This document shows, one piece after another, positions 49,748 to 59,391 of a stretch of DNA of 64,000 nt. The notes beneath the pieces are model-generated. The model ran no database searches and had not been told where the DNA came from. It worked only from the letters and a program-made list of their open reading frames with translations. A program made the translations under genes and the position numbers. The DNA is from Jaminaea rosea (lineage: Eukaryota; Basidiomycota; Exobasidiomycetes; Microstromatales), in contig NW_020289986.1 in assembly GCF_003144245.1 (NCBI RefSeq), positions 493,305-557,304 of the forward strand, read 5' to 3'. Position 1 is the first letter of the stretch, and the number at the start of each line of letters is the position of its first letter.

Positions 49748-52700
49748 TCATCGCAACATGGTCGTCATCCCCTCCGCTGCGCCCGAACTACCATGACAAG
49801 CCGGACATCCCTTCCCCTTGCCGCGCACAATAGGCACCCTCAATCTGGCCGCATACCTGCCCTTGTCCTCCCAGGCTTCCCGCTGAGCAGCCCATCGTAC
49901 CGCAGGGCCCCACCCTTCCGCCTCGCGCTCGCTAAGCCCCTTCTCCCCTTCGCCAGAGCCGCCCATGACCACAGCTGCCCGCCGCGCTGATTTGCGTTGT
50001 GTAGTCGTCGTGTTGACTTGAGCGGGACCGAGAGCGGGAGAAGGCTTTGTTGCTCCTCGTCGGGGCAGATTCGCGGGAGGCAGGAGACAGCTGAGGTGGT
50101 AAGCGTGTCGACAGAGAAAGACGACCGTCGTCCTCTCTGCCTCGTCTCGCCCCTGCTCCTCCACTCTGATCGTCCCTCCTGCTTGCTTTTTGTTCGTGAG
50201 CCCCTCCCCGCAAGCAAGACAACGTCCTGTGCCCACGCCCACGCCCACGCCCCGCGTCTGCCCCTCAGCCCTCACCCTCTCGAGCTGCCTCGCCTCCCCC
50301 TCCAGGATCCCCTTGCAACCCTCCAACAGACTGCTCTGCAATTGATAATCTCCCAAAATCTTCCTCAGCGCACCTCTCAACCCCTCGATCTCCATCCCCG
50401 TCGCAATCCTCCTGATCAGACGCACAGGATCCACTCCCCTGCCACCACCAACACCTGCTCCTCCCCCTCCTCCCCCTCCTACGTTCTCCAACAAACCCCT
50501 CACAAACACCGGCCGCGTCTCAGCATAACGCAGCAGATCCTCCCAAAGATCCGGATCGTCTTGCTCCTGCGCAAACCCAATAGCCAGCTGTACATCGTCC
50601 AGTCGCTCCAAGATCAAGTTTAGCGCTTCCTTGTTCTGTCCCGTGCGACCGAGGAGGAAGACCATCTCCGGGACCAGATCGTGGCGTTGGCATGTGGCGT
50701 AGGCCTGGGAGAAGGAGTAGTGTGAGGACATGCTGCGCAGGAAGGGGAGGAGGGCAGGGGGGTTGAAGCGAGCGTGGAGGGTGACGAGGTGGTCCGCATA
50801 GGGTGCTGCGAGGTGCGGGTCGAGGGTGGAGAGGCAGGAGAGGTAGCCGTGTAGCGCCGCTGGGTGGGGGTTGAGTTGCGGGACTATGCGTGCGGGTGGG
50901 AGCGAGGGGAGATTGTCCACCAAAAGAGAGATGGAGCGCGGTGTTCGTGATGAACTGGTGGTTGGAGGGGCCTTCTCCTCTTGCTTTGCGTCGCCACCTT
51001 CCCCGTCCCCATCTCCCGTCGAGTCGCGAGGCAGGCTTTCCTCAAACTCGACGAGCTCGCCCGCCTGATCGCGTATATCGAGGACAAGATTATGCTCCCT
51101 GATAAGGTCGAACACTCCCGGCCATTTCAACCTCAGGTAATACGGCAAGCTCCTCCCCGCCTGCCCATTACGCACGTAAAGCTCCGCAAGAGTCTCAAGC
51201 AGAGCCCTCTGCCCCTCCTTCTCATCCTCCCACTCCCCCTCACGCAGTCGATCCTGCATAGCAATAGCGAGTGGCTCCGTCGAGTAGATCTCCGGGTCCC
51301 ACTCCCTCACCAGGTGCAGCAATCGCCCTCGTTCCCCTTCCTCAGCGAGGAAGTGAGCCAAAATCAAATCATACACCACAGCCCCCAACCTCGGATCATC
51401 CGTAGGAACCCACTCGACTAGGTCTGCGATCCTTCCCCTCTCTAGAAAGAGGAAAATCCATTCCTCCCACCTCTCCGCATCCCGGCCAAGGATCTTCGAG
51501 CTCACCCGAGCCGCACGAGGGTAATCGGCTCTCTCGTCGACGAGGTAGGAGAGATAGGCCTGGCCAATTGACTTGGTATCGAATCCCGCCTCCCGCGCGG
51601 CAGAGGAGCCCATGGTTTCGACGGCCACTAGGGCTTCCTGGTACTTGCGCCGCTCCAAGAGCCAGGTGACATGGTCCGCCGTGGAGCGCGGTCGAGCTTG
51701 GACGATCTCGTGCGGCGTGAGGATGTACCACAGGGATTGCGAGTCGGAATCGGAGTTGGAGTCAACGCTGCTGAGAGGCTGTTTTGAGAGGCGACTCTGC
51801 GCGGTGCGGAGGAGCGAGGCGGAGGGGACGAGCTGATAGTCCATTGCGCTTAGACGATCGTACCCTTTGAGGGAGGTGAGGACGTCGCTGCTCTTCTCCT
51901 CGCCCGTGTGAGGGGATATGATGCGTAGCTCGGGGGGAGAGGCTAGGGGTCTGCCTCTTCCGCGACTGCGACTGCCCTTATCCCTGCTGCTGCGTTGTCG
52001 TGGCTCTTCCTCCTCCTCCTCTTCCTCCTCCTCATCTTCGCTGCCTTCGTCGCTCTCGCTCTCGCTCTCGGTGATGTATGCGAGGACGAGGAGATCCTCC
52101 CCATAGGGGGCGACACCGCTTATATGGCAGTCGAGCTGGAAGATCTTGCTGACTTCAACGTGCAACGAAGCGTTCGCGTTCGCGTTCGCGCTCGGATTCG
52201 CGCCGGATGACCCCGTGGTGCGCTTCTCGGTGATATTGACCAACTTGATCTGATCCGCCCACCCGACGACGAGATGTCTATCATCCCTCCACCACAAGTG
52301 CGGGCGACACATCTCTAATCTCTCGCCCTGCCCAGTCGGAGCTGGCAGGAAGGCCAGCTTGGTCCTCGTGTTGAAATCAAATATGCGCACCCCCCTCTCA
52401 TTGGCCCAGGCCACCAATCCCCCCTTGCTCCACCTAACAGCCCGTACAGGTCCTTCGCCTGAATGGAGGATCGACTCCTTACTGTGTCCCATTCCCATCC
52501 ACCCCTTCTCCCTCAACACGACGGAACCCGCCATCCCCCCACACAGAAAGGCGCGGGAGGACGTCCGACGTGCAAAGCCCGGCTCGAGGGCCACGCATCG
52601 CATGGGACGACGGAAGTCGAAGCTATAGTTCTCGCTCGTGGAGAGGGAAGAGAGGGAGACGTGCCCATCCATACTTGCTGCTCCTACGAATTCGCCACCT

Positions 52701-53518
52701 CCCCCTCCTGCCCCCGACGAGGAGGCATCCACGCTAAGGTCGAGGATGGAGGCAGAGTGATTTCGCATCGCCTTGACTATATGCCCTGTGAAGTCGAGGA
52801 CGAAGATCATTCCCGCGTGCGTGCCGAGGACGAGGAAGGTGGAATGGACCGCTAGGCACGAGGCGCTGTCCTTTTTCAGGATGTCCGGGATGGAGCCGCG
52901 TAGACGTTGGTATTTTAGGGAGGGTTCGGGCGGCGAGGAGGAGGAGGTGGAGGCCTGACTCGCCGTGTCATCCTCATCCTCGTCGGCGTCGAGGTCAACC
53001 TGCGAGACGTGCGTCACTGCAGACATTGTTGGGGCGGCCTTTTTGGAGGGAGATGCGATGGAGAGGAGGCTAGGTGGGCGTGGACGACGTGTTGACGAAG
53101 AAGTGGGCGGTGGGGAGCGCGTGAAGCGCGGGGAGCGGGTAGATGTTGATGCCCCTGGTGCTGGATCAACGGCGGGTGGAGAGGATGACGAGGGTGTGTC
53201 TTCACCCCCCTCGCCCGTATCGGCGTCTTCCTCGTTTGCTGGTGGTGAAGGCTGAGCATCAGCTGCAGCATCAGCATCAGCATCTACCTTCTCCCCCTCT
53301 TTGCCCGCCAGCCCGTCTTCTACATCCCTCGCATCACCTTGCGGCTCGCTCTCTCTGATGTCCTGCCTGACAGCGTCCTCATCTACCTTGAGCTCCTCCC
53401 TGCCCTCGGTCGCCCTCTGCACATGCGGCAAGGTAGCCGCCGACTGTTTGGAGGCGAGGCCAGACGTCGTTGCGGCCAGGTCGTCGTCGCGAGCAGCAGA
53501 GCTGGAAGGGGACAACAT
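49748..53518 (-). CDS. VPS41: HOPS complex subunit Vps41
   Basis: Vacuolar tethering complex (HOPS) subunit, 1,256 aa, single exon, ATG at 53518. Residues 1-190 are an acidic, low-complexity extension. The WD40/beta-propeller region follows (SLKYQRLRGSIPDIL, LAVHSTFLVLGTHAGMIFVLDFTG, ENYSFDFRRPMRCVALEPGF). The middle is the clathrin-repeat solenoid (TADHVTWLLERRKYQEALVAVE, YLSYLVDERADYPRAA, LGRTGQNKEALNLILERLDDVQLAIGFAQEQDDPDLWEDL). A RING-H2-like domain closes it (CLACGEGL, FLCRHAYHLSCLL, GCPACHG). Family landmarks are in the expected order. Confidence 0.94.
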   Translation of the reverse strand: MLSPSSSAARDDDLAATTSGLASKQSAATLPHVQRATEGREELKVDEDAVRQDIRESEPQGDARDVEDGLAGKEGEKVDADADAAADAQPSPPANEEDADTGEGGEDTPSSSSPPAVDPAPGASTSTRSPRFTRSPPPTSSSTRRPRPPSLLSIASPSKKAAPTMSAVTHVSQVDLDADEDEDDTASQASTSSSSPPEPSLKYQRLRGSIPDILKKDSASCLAVHSTFLVLGTHAGMIFVLDFTGHIVKAMRNHSASILDLSVDASSSGAGGGGGEFVGAASMDGHVSLSSLSTSENYSFDFRRPMRCVALEPGFARRTSSRAFLCGGMAGSVVLREKGWMGMGHSKESILHSGEGPVRAVRWSKGGLVAWANERGVRIFDFNTRTKLAFLPAPTGQGERLEMCRPHLWWRDDRHLVVGWADQIKLVNITEKRTTGSSGANPSANANANASLHVEVSKIFQLDCHISGVAPYGEDLLVLAYITESESESDEGSEDEEEEEEEEEEPRQRSSRDKGSRSRGRGRPLASPPELRIISPHTGEEKSSDVLTSLKGYDRLSAMDYQLVPSASLLRTAQSRLSKQPLSSVDSNSDSDSQSLWYILTPHEIVQARPRSTADHVTWLLERRKYQEALVAVETMGSSAAREAGFDTKSIGQAYLSYLVDERADYPRAARVSSKILGRDAERWEEWIFLFLERGRIADLVEWVPTDDPRLGAVVYDLILAHFLAEEGERGRLLHLVREWDPEIYSTEPLAIAMQDRLREGEWEDEKEGQRALLETLAELYVRNGQAGRSLPYYLRLKWPGVFDLIREHNLVLDIRDQAGELVEFEESLPRDSTGDGDGEGGDAKQEEKAPPTTSSSRTPRSISLLVDNLPSLPPARIVPQLNPHPAALHGYLSCLSTLDPHLAAPYADHLVTLHARFNPPALLPFLRSMSSHYSFSQAYATCQRHDLVPEMVFLLGRTGQNKEALNLILERLDDVQLAIGFAQEQDDPDLWEDLLRYAETRPVFVRGLLENVGGGGGGGAGVGGGRGVDPVRLIRRIATGMEIEGLRGALRKILGDYQLQSSLLEGCKGILEGEARQLERVRAEGQTRGVGVGVGTGRCLACGEGLTNKKQAGGTIRVEEQGRDEAERTTVVFLCRHAYHLSCLLPPANLPRRGATKPSPALGPAQVNTTTTQRKSARRAAVVMGGSGEGEKGLSEREAEGWGPAVRWAAQREAWEDKGRYAARLRVPIVRGKGKGCPACHGSSGAAEGMTTMLR

Positions 53519-53847
53519 TGGGCGTCGTCACGGTATTGCACTGCGCAACTACGACTATGCTATGAGTCGGAGAGCATCGAAGAGAGGTTTGGGTTGTACT
53601 GGAGGTTGCGAAGCGCAGAGGCAGACGGAGAGGAGTTGCAGTCCATCGAGCGGAGAACAAAGCCGCCGTTGCCGTTGAAGGGCGGGCGGTCTGTGCACGC
53701 AGACAATGGCGCGGGGCGGGGCGGTTGATTCAGGGCGGACACAACTTGAGTCAAAAGTCCGGCAATTCACAGAAAGTACCTACGAGCAGGATCCCCTTCT
53801 GCTCACTCTCTTGTCTCTTGTTCTGCTTCCCGCCCTCTCCAGCAATC
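53519..53847. promoter_or_regulatory. Divergent promoter, VPS41 / hydratase-like gene
   Basis: 329 bp between divergent starts. GC-rich; a short pyrimidine run (53794-53842) precedes the plus-strand start. No canonical site recognised. Confidence 0.4.
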
Positions 53848-54977
53848 ATGTCATCCCCACCCTACGCCCCTCTCACACCCACCGGAGCCTCCCAATTCGA
53901 CTACTCGGGCCACGCATGGGAGCACATCCTCGTGCGCCTAGACGCGGATGGCCTCCTCCTCATAACCCTCAATCGACCTTCGCAGCACAATGCCTTCACT
54001 GGCCAGATGAAGGACTCACTCGTCCACGCCTTTCTTCTCGCCCACCACGACGACCGAGTCAAATGTGTCGTCCTCACAGGCGCGGGCAAGTCATTCTGTG
54101 CTGGGGCGGACCTTTCCACCTCAGGCTTCGGGGTGGACCCAACCCGCCCCCTAGAGGAGCACAGGGATGGAGGCGGGCAGGTGGTCCTCGCTATGCTCAA
54201 TTGCGCCAAGCTGATCATTGCGGCAATACAGGGGAACGCCGTGGGGATTGGATTGACCATGTGCTTTGCCGCGGATTTGAGGATTGTGGCTGAGGGGTAC
54301 GTGTGGGCAACGTCCGGAAGGAGGGGAAGAGGACACAGAGCGCGGCGCTGATCGATTGATGCTTTTTTTGTCCCCTCACTCGTGCTCTTGTGCTGTCGAT
54401 AGGGCCAAACTGGGCACCCCCTTCGTCAAGCGGGGCATCCCGTGCGATGCGCTGAGTAGCTATCTGCTCCCCAGGCTCGTTGGATGGTCAAGTGAGTACG
54501 AGGGACCGCCCGAGTATGGAGTAGACAGGCGTGAAACTCACCTCTCCTCCCCTGACCGACCCCCCACCCCCTTGGAAATGATAAGACGCTTCTAAACTCC
54601 TCCTCACCGGCGACCTCGTAACGCCGAGCTCCCCCTGGCTCGCCTCCCTCTGGCACTCCATCTTACCCCCTCCAGAAGTCCTCCCCACCTCCCTCTCGCT
54701 TGCAACCCACCTCTCCCAGTCCAACTCCCTTCTCAGTACAGCCCTAATCAAATCTCAACTGCATCGTCCCGGCTCCGCTCCAGGAGGCCAACTCACGCGC
54801 GGCCTCGAGGAGGTGCACGAACGGGACAGCTATTGGCTTGCGTGGTGTGCGAGGGAAGGGGATGCGAGGGAGGGAGTGGAGAGTTTTATGCAGAAGAGGA
54901 AGGCGCGGTTTGGGCAGGGAGGACTGGAGAGATTGAGGAGGGGAGTCGAGTGGCCTTGGTGGGGGGCAAAGCTGTAG
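53848..54977 (+). CDS. Enoyl-CoA hydratase/isomerase-family protein, predicted peroxisomal
   Basis: Crotonase-superfamily enzyme, 309 aa. Exons 53848-54296, 54403-54491 and 54586-54977 (GTACGT and GTGAGT donors). ILVRLDADGLLLITLNRPSQHNAF starts the fold. The oxyanion-hole elements are VVLTGAGKSFCAGADLS and IIAAIQGNAVGIG. After the first splice AKLGTPFVKRGIPCDALSSYLLPRLVGW carries an Asp where ECI-like relatives usually have a catalytic Glu, so activity could be isomerase- or hydratase-type or weakened. The C-terminal tripeptide AKL is a PTS1, so peroxisomal import is expected. Beta-oxidation of fatty acids is the likely setting. Confidence 0.86.
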
Positions 54978-55226
54978 GGGCGAGAGGTGGGTGGGGAATT
55001 GATACCATTGCCATGATAGCATCGTAGCCGTGGCGAGTGGGTCAAGTCCACGCGGCTCGGGGGGCGGATTCCACGCGGTCTGGGCCAGGCCAGCGCGGAC
55101 CGTGTGGCTGGGCCGCATCGAGGCGCGCACGGCCATCTGTTGTCCGTCCGTCTGTCTGTCCGTCGCGCTGCGCTGTCTTCTTGCTTCTTTTGCTTTCATT
55201 CGCATCTCCTCCTCCTCCTCGTCACG

Positions 55227-56084
55227 ATGCGCTTCTTCTCGACAATCGCGACACTCCTCGTCGCCACGGCGGCCACTCTCGTCGTAGGGCAAGCGGACGA
55301 CACGCCGTGAGCACCACGAGATCTCCCTCGCATCGCCCAGTCTGACCTCGCCTCCCCCTTCTCGCCCCACCGCAGCGAGGTCAAAGTTACAACCACCTTC
55401 CCCAACAACCCCTTGTCCCTCGTATCAAACGGCCAGCCCAACCGCGTCGTCTTCCACCTCACCCAACCACCCTCCCAGGACCGTGTCCTCTCCCTCCTCT
55501 CCATCAGCGGCGCGTTCCTCAACCCGGCCAAATCAGACGGACAACGCGGTCGCGTCCTCCGCAACATGACCACTACCACCTTCAAGACGGAAAAGAAGTT
55601 CAAGACCCTCAGCGGCAAGCCCTTGGAGGTCCCCTACGATTTCTACCCCGAATTCAAGCCGCAGGACTTGGGAGTAGAGTTCCGTCTGGTGGTACGGGAT
55701 GGTCAGACCAGCAAGAAGCACAACGTCCTCGCATACACTGGAAAAGTGACCGTCATTGAGCCCCCGAAGAGTTGGTTCGACCTCCAAACGCTCAGCCTGT
55801 ACGTCTTCGGGCTTGCCCTTCTCGCAGGCGGGGCCTGGTTGGCGAGGGAGATGTACTTCCCTGAGCCCAAGAAGGGCAAGGGGAGGAAGAAGAGCGGGTC
55901 TACCAGGACGAGCGCGGGACCCCCGACGGGCGCACCGACGGGTGTGGCGATGGGAGGGAACGGGAAGGGATACGATGAGAGCTGGATTCCTGAGTCGCAC
56001 TTGAGGAGCAAGAAGGCAGTGGCGGGTGGGAGTGGAGATGAGGGGCGTAAGAGCCCCGTGGGCGCGGGTAAGAAGAGGCGATAG
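55227..56084 (+). CDS. IRC22: TRAP-alpha / Irc22-like ER membrane protein
   Basis: Single-pass ER protein of 262 aa, the fungal counterpart of translocon-associated protein alpha (Irc22). Exons 55227-55306 and 55376-56084. A signal peptide (MRFFSTIATLLVATAATLVVGQA) leads to a lumenal beta domain (LVSNGQPNRVVFHLTQPP, FKTLSGKPLEVPYDFYPEFKPQDLGVEFRLVV). One TM helix (TLSLYVFGLALLAGGAWLA) and a Lys/Gly-rich cytosolic tail follow. YPEFKPQDLG is diagnostic. An N-glycosylation site (NMT) lies in the lumenal part. Confidence 0.88.
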
Positions 56085-56442
56085 GCAGGCGTGAGAGGGG
56101 TGGGATGTAGTGGAAGGGGGGGGCAAGGCGATGGATGGGGGAGCGAACGGGGAGAGAGGGAGTGAAAAGGAGGACATGCTGTGCAAACGAAGAAGGAGGA
56201 GGGCGAGCAGATCAGCTCGGCGAGTCGTAGGGTCTAGCCATCGCCATGGGCTTGGCCTTGGATTTGGATCTGACTCTGGCTCATGAAAGGGCAGCAGAGC
56301 CCTGCCCCTTATCGGCAATCGGATCTCAGTCAAATCTCAGGCGAGTGCGAGCGTGAGTGCGGGTGGGAGTGCGCTGCGTGGTCTTCTATAGGATATCAAA
56401 TTGCGACGGTAGACCATTGCCCCTCCACGCTCTACTCACGCC
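56085..56442. other. Intergenic region between convergent genes
   Basis: 358 bp between the TRAP-alpha and Trm5 stops, holding both 3' ends. A G-rich stretch spans 56100-56165. Nothing else seen. Confidence 0.4.
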
Positions 56443-58065
56443 TCAGGCCCAGAGCACCTCTCCCGGTACCCTAAACTCCAAACAGTACATGTCCTTATTT
56501 GGGGCCACCTTCCTCACCCAGTGGAGGCGTGCTCCTCCCTCGCCCTCCTCTGCGATCCTCAATCTCCCCTCACTCCCCTCCGCGAGACCCAAAGCCCCGT
56601 TTGCCCGCGCAAGGATGTCCCTCGCCGGATCCTCCATATCTTTCGTAAAGGTGTGAACGTGAACCCACGGCCCTGCTTGCCCCTCCGCCCCGGCTGACTC
56701 AATCTCGGCCTGAAGCGCTTCCCTCCCCACCTCTTCTGCGAGCCGTGTGTACAGCCCGCGAAAGGCGTCGAGAAACTCGAGTGCCGTGGCGGGCAAATTC
56801 ATGAGGAAGTGCTGTACCAACCGACTCGGCGGAGCCAGCAGTGTCGGCGTGATGCCCGGCGTAGCTCCATTCCGTCTTGCCTTCTCCATCTTGGTGCGAC
56901 TGACCCCACCCTGCCACTCCTCTCCAATCTCCCTTCTGAACGCCCTCACCGTCACGCTCCGTATAAAAGCGCGCCCGTCCTCACACGAGGAGTGCACCCC
57001 GCCCTCAACCCTATTGCGTTTCGCATTGGTAATGAGCGCCTCGTAGCAGTGCGGGTTCAAATCGTTGGCGTACACGCGACAACCCCTATTCTTTGCCGCT
57101 GGGATGGCAAAAGGCCCCACACCAGCCATAACGTCAGCCACGACTGCTCCCTTATCCAGTTGTGACCAGACGCGAGCGTGTTCCGTGTGCAGGCGAGAGT
57201 TGAAGTACACCTTGCGGAAATCGAAACAGAATAAGCAGCCAGACTCGCTCTGTTCTACTTGATACTCCTCTGCACCAGCGAGAAGCTCCATGGCAAAGAA
57301 GCGGAATTCTGTATCGATGGAATCGAGCTTGTTGACCACGGTGCGGATCTGTGGGCTGTTCTTGGAGAGGATGACCGATCCGATGAGGTGGCGATAGGGG
57401 ACGTACTCCGGGCGCAGGTTCAGATGAGCTATGTGGCCTATAGTGGTGTAGCCTGTTGGGGTGCCCGCCGCGTCAGGCGATGAGGAGGAGGGGTCGAGCG
57501 AAGCGGGGAGGAGGGAAGAGAGGACCTCGTCTGCTGAGAACCAGTCGTAGCCCAGGTGCAGGGAGTGCGGGACTATCTCGTAGCCTGAGTCGGCGGCCCA
57601 ACCCCTCACCGACTGGGACAGGTCAGCCAGACTGGGCGCGTTGAGAAGAAAGAGCTTTGTACCCTTGTTCCCATCGTCGTTCACGATGGGAGAGACGCGC
57701 GGCACACGCAGCAGCGCCGCTTGGATGGCCGAGTCTGGATGGGTGCGAATCTTCCCCACGTCTCTGGCGGGGACGCGCAGAGCGGCGAGGTTGACCACGC
57801 GATCGAAGTGTGGCTTTACTTCCTCCAGCGTCGTGCTGATCGTGGGGCGCGAGGTGGACGACGAGGAGGAAGAGGGAGCCGAGGGATCGAAGTGCGACTC
57901 GATGAGCGGGAGACGTGGGACGTTGGACGGTGGAGCGAATTGGGTGGCCAGGCGAGGGGCTGGACAAGAGGAAGACGAAGCCATGGTAAAAGAGCGAATG
58001 AGCGCAGTGTGCCGAGAAAGAAGAGGTGGTTGGAAGAAGGCGGAGCGTCGAAGCGCTGGGATCAT
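56443..58065 (-). CDS. TRM5: tRNA (guanine37-N1)-methyltransferase Trm5
   Basis: Class-I AdoMet methyltransferase that makes m1G37 in tRNA, 540 aa, single exon. The core has GYTTIGHIAHLNLRPEYVPYRHLIG, the D2 block LDSIDTEFRFFAMELLAG, DFRKVYFNSRLHTEHAR, the SAM motif VADVMAGVGPFAIPAAKNRGCRVYANDLNPHCYEAL and the active-site NLPATA. The first ATG (58065) gives MIPALRRSAFFQPPLLSRHTALIRSF, basic and free of acids like a mitochondrial presequence. A second ATG 27 codons on (57984, MASSSSCPAP) would give a cytosolic/nuclear form. Trm5 acts in both compartments in yeast, so alternative initiation is plausible. An upstream GTG-only extension is rejected. Confidence 0.93.
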   Translation of the reverse strand: MIPALRRSAFFQPPLLSRHTALIRSFTMASSSSCPAPRLATQFAPPSNVPRLPLIESHFDPSAPSSSSSSTSRPTISTTLEEVKPHFDRVVNLAALRVPARDVGKIRTHPDSAIQAALLRVPRVSPIVNDDGNKGTKLFLLNAPSLADLSQSVRGWAADSGYEIVPHSLHLGYDWFSADEVLSSLLPASLDPSSSSPDAAGTPTGYTTIGHIAHLNLRPEYVPYRHLIGSVILSKNSPQIRTVVNKLDSIDTEFRFFAMELLAGAEEYQVEQSESGCLFCFDFRKVYFNSRLHTEHARVWSQLDKGAVVADVMAGVGPFAIPAAKNRGCRVYANDLNPHCYEALITNAKRNRVEGGVHSSCEDGRAFIRSVTVRAFRREIGEEWQGGVSRTKMEKARRNGATPGITPTLLAPPSRLVQHFLMNLPATALEFLDAFRGLYTRLAEEVGREALQAEIESAGAEGQAGPWVHVHTFTKDMEDPARDILARANGALGLAEGSEGRLRIAEEGEGGARLHWVRKVAPNKDMYCLEFRVPGEVLWA

Positions 58066-58324
58066 GGGATGGGACACTCGCGAAGCTCGAGAAAGTTACT
58101 TGGAACCGCGCCTCTCCCACGCAAATCTCTATCCGCCCGCCCGTGAGGCAGGCAGCCCTCCCCCTTCCGTCCTCCTGCACGTCCACGTGGCTCCGGCCGG
58201 CCAGTCGAGTCCGGCTTCCCACACTCACGAGCCGGAGGATGCGCTGCTCCCACGCCTCCGCCTCCGCCTTAGCCTGCGCTTCATTCATTCTCACCTCCCC
58301 ACCACGACCAACACACGCCGCGCC

Positions 58325-59338
58325 ATGTCCCTCGACACCTCTCGCTACCCACTCGGCTTCAAATCCACCGTCCCAGGCAGTACGGACGATCTCGTCTCCC
58401 TCTCCCTCACGCACCACTCCTCCACCCCAGCCCCCATCTTCGTCCTCACCCTCCTCTCCGCCCAAACCCCGGATAATCGTCTCACTCCTCAATTCCTCAC
58501 CGCCCTCCACTCCGCGCTCAAACACGTAGAAGAGGTGTGGGACAATGTACTGTCCAGCACGCCGCACGGGGCAGGGCTGGTGATCACCGGCACCCTGCAG
58601 GGGAAGACGGCAAAGTTTTTCAGCAACGGCCTAGACTTCGAGAGCGCGATTGGGGACCCCGAGTTCTTTGACCGGTACCTCTTCCCAGTGTACGAGAGCT
58701 TGCTCACTTTCCCCGTGCCCGTCGTGGCGAGTATTGGCGGGCACGCCTTTGCTGCGGGCTTCGGGCTGGCAGCCGCGTGTGACGGGGCGGTCATGGGCAA
58801 GAAGGGGTATCTTTGCATGAACGAGGTGCGTCGCGAGGTCTACATAGACCAGGCAAAGACCGAGCCATAATGGCTGACATCGTCCTCTCGCGCATCTACG
58901 CCGCAATCAGATCGACTTTGGTGCCCAAATCCCCCCAGGTCTCTGGGCTCCCCTCTCCACCCGTATCCACCTCCCGCAGCACAAGGCCCGCGTCGTACTA
59001 CAGGGCGAGCGCTTCCCCGGAGCTGAAGCACTTAAGGCTGGGTTTGTCGACGTCCACCTGCCGGACGCCGAGCCTAACGACGTTTTAGCGAAGAGCGTGG
59101 AGATGGCGGCGAGCTGGGCGCATAAGAGTAAGGCCGGGGTGTGGGGGATGAATAAGGTGAGTGCGATGCTGGGGAAGAGGCGATGGGGGTTGGTTGTCAG
59201 AAGTGGGGGAGAGGAAAGAAAAGCTGACATGAGAGACGGGTTCTACCCTTCGCGCTCGGTCGCTCGCAGAGGGTCATACATGCACAACAGCTCGAGGTGC
59301 TCAGACAGCCGTACGGGGAAACGATTGCCAAGCTGTAA
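58325..59338 (+). CDS. Enoyl-CoA isomerase/hydratase-like protein, predicted peroxisomal
   Basis: Crotonase-family enzyme of 271 aa, resembling the Eci1/ECI2 (delta3-delta2-enoyl-CoA isomerase) type. Exons 58325-58825, 58911-59156 and 59270-59338. APIFVLTLLSAQTPDNRLTPQFL starts the fold. GLVITGTLQGKTAKFFSNGLDFE is the first oxyanion segment and VASIGGHAFAAGFGLAAACDGAVMG the second. Splice 1 joins MNE|IDFGAQIPPGLWAPLSTRI. The last exon ends ETIAKL, a PTS1 (AKL). It is a paralogue in fold, not a close duplicate, of the gene at 53848-54977. Confidence 0.86.
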
Positions 59339-59391
59339 TCGCGGGCGTGCTAATGCTAATAATATCAGGTTGACACGGCGAGGCGAGCAAC

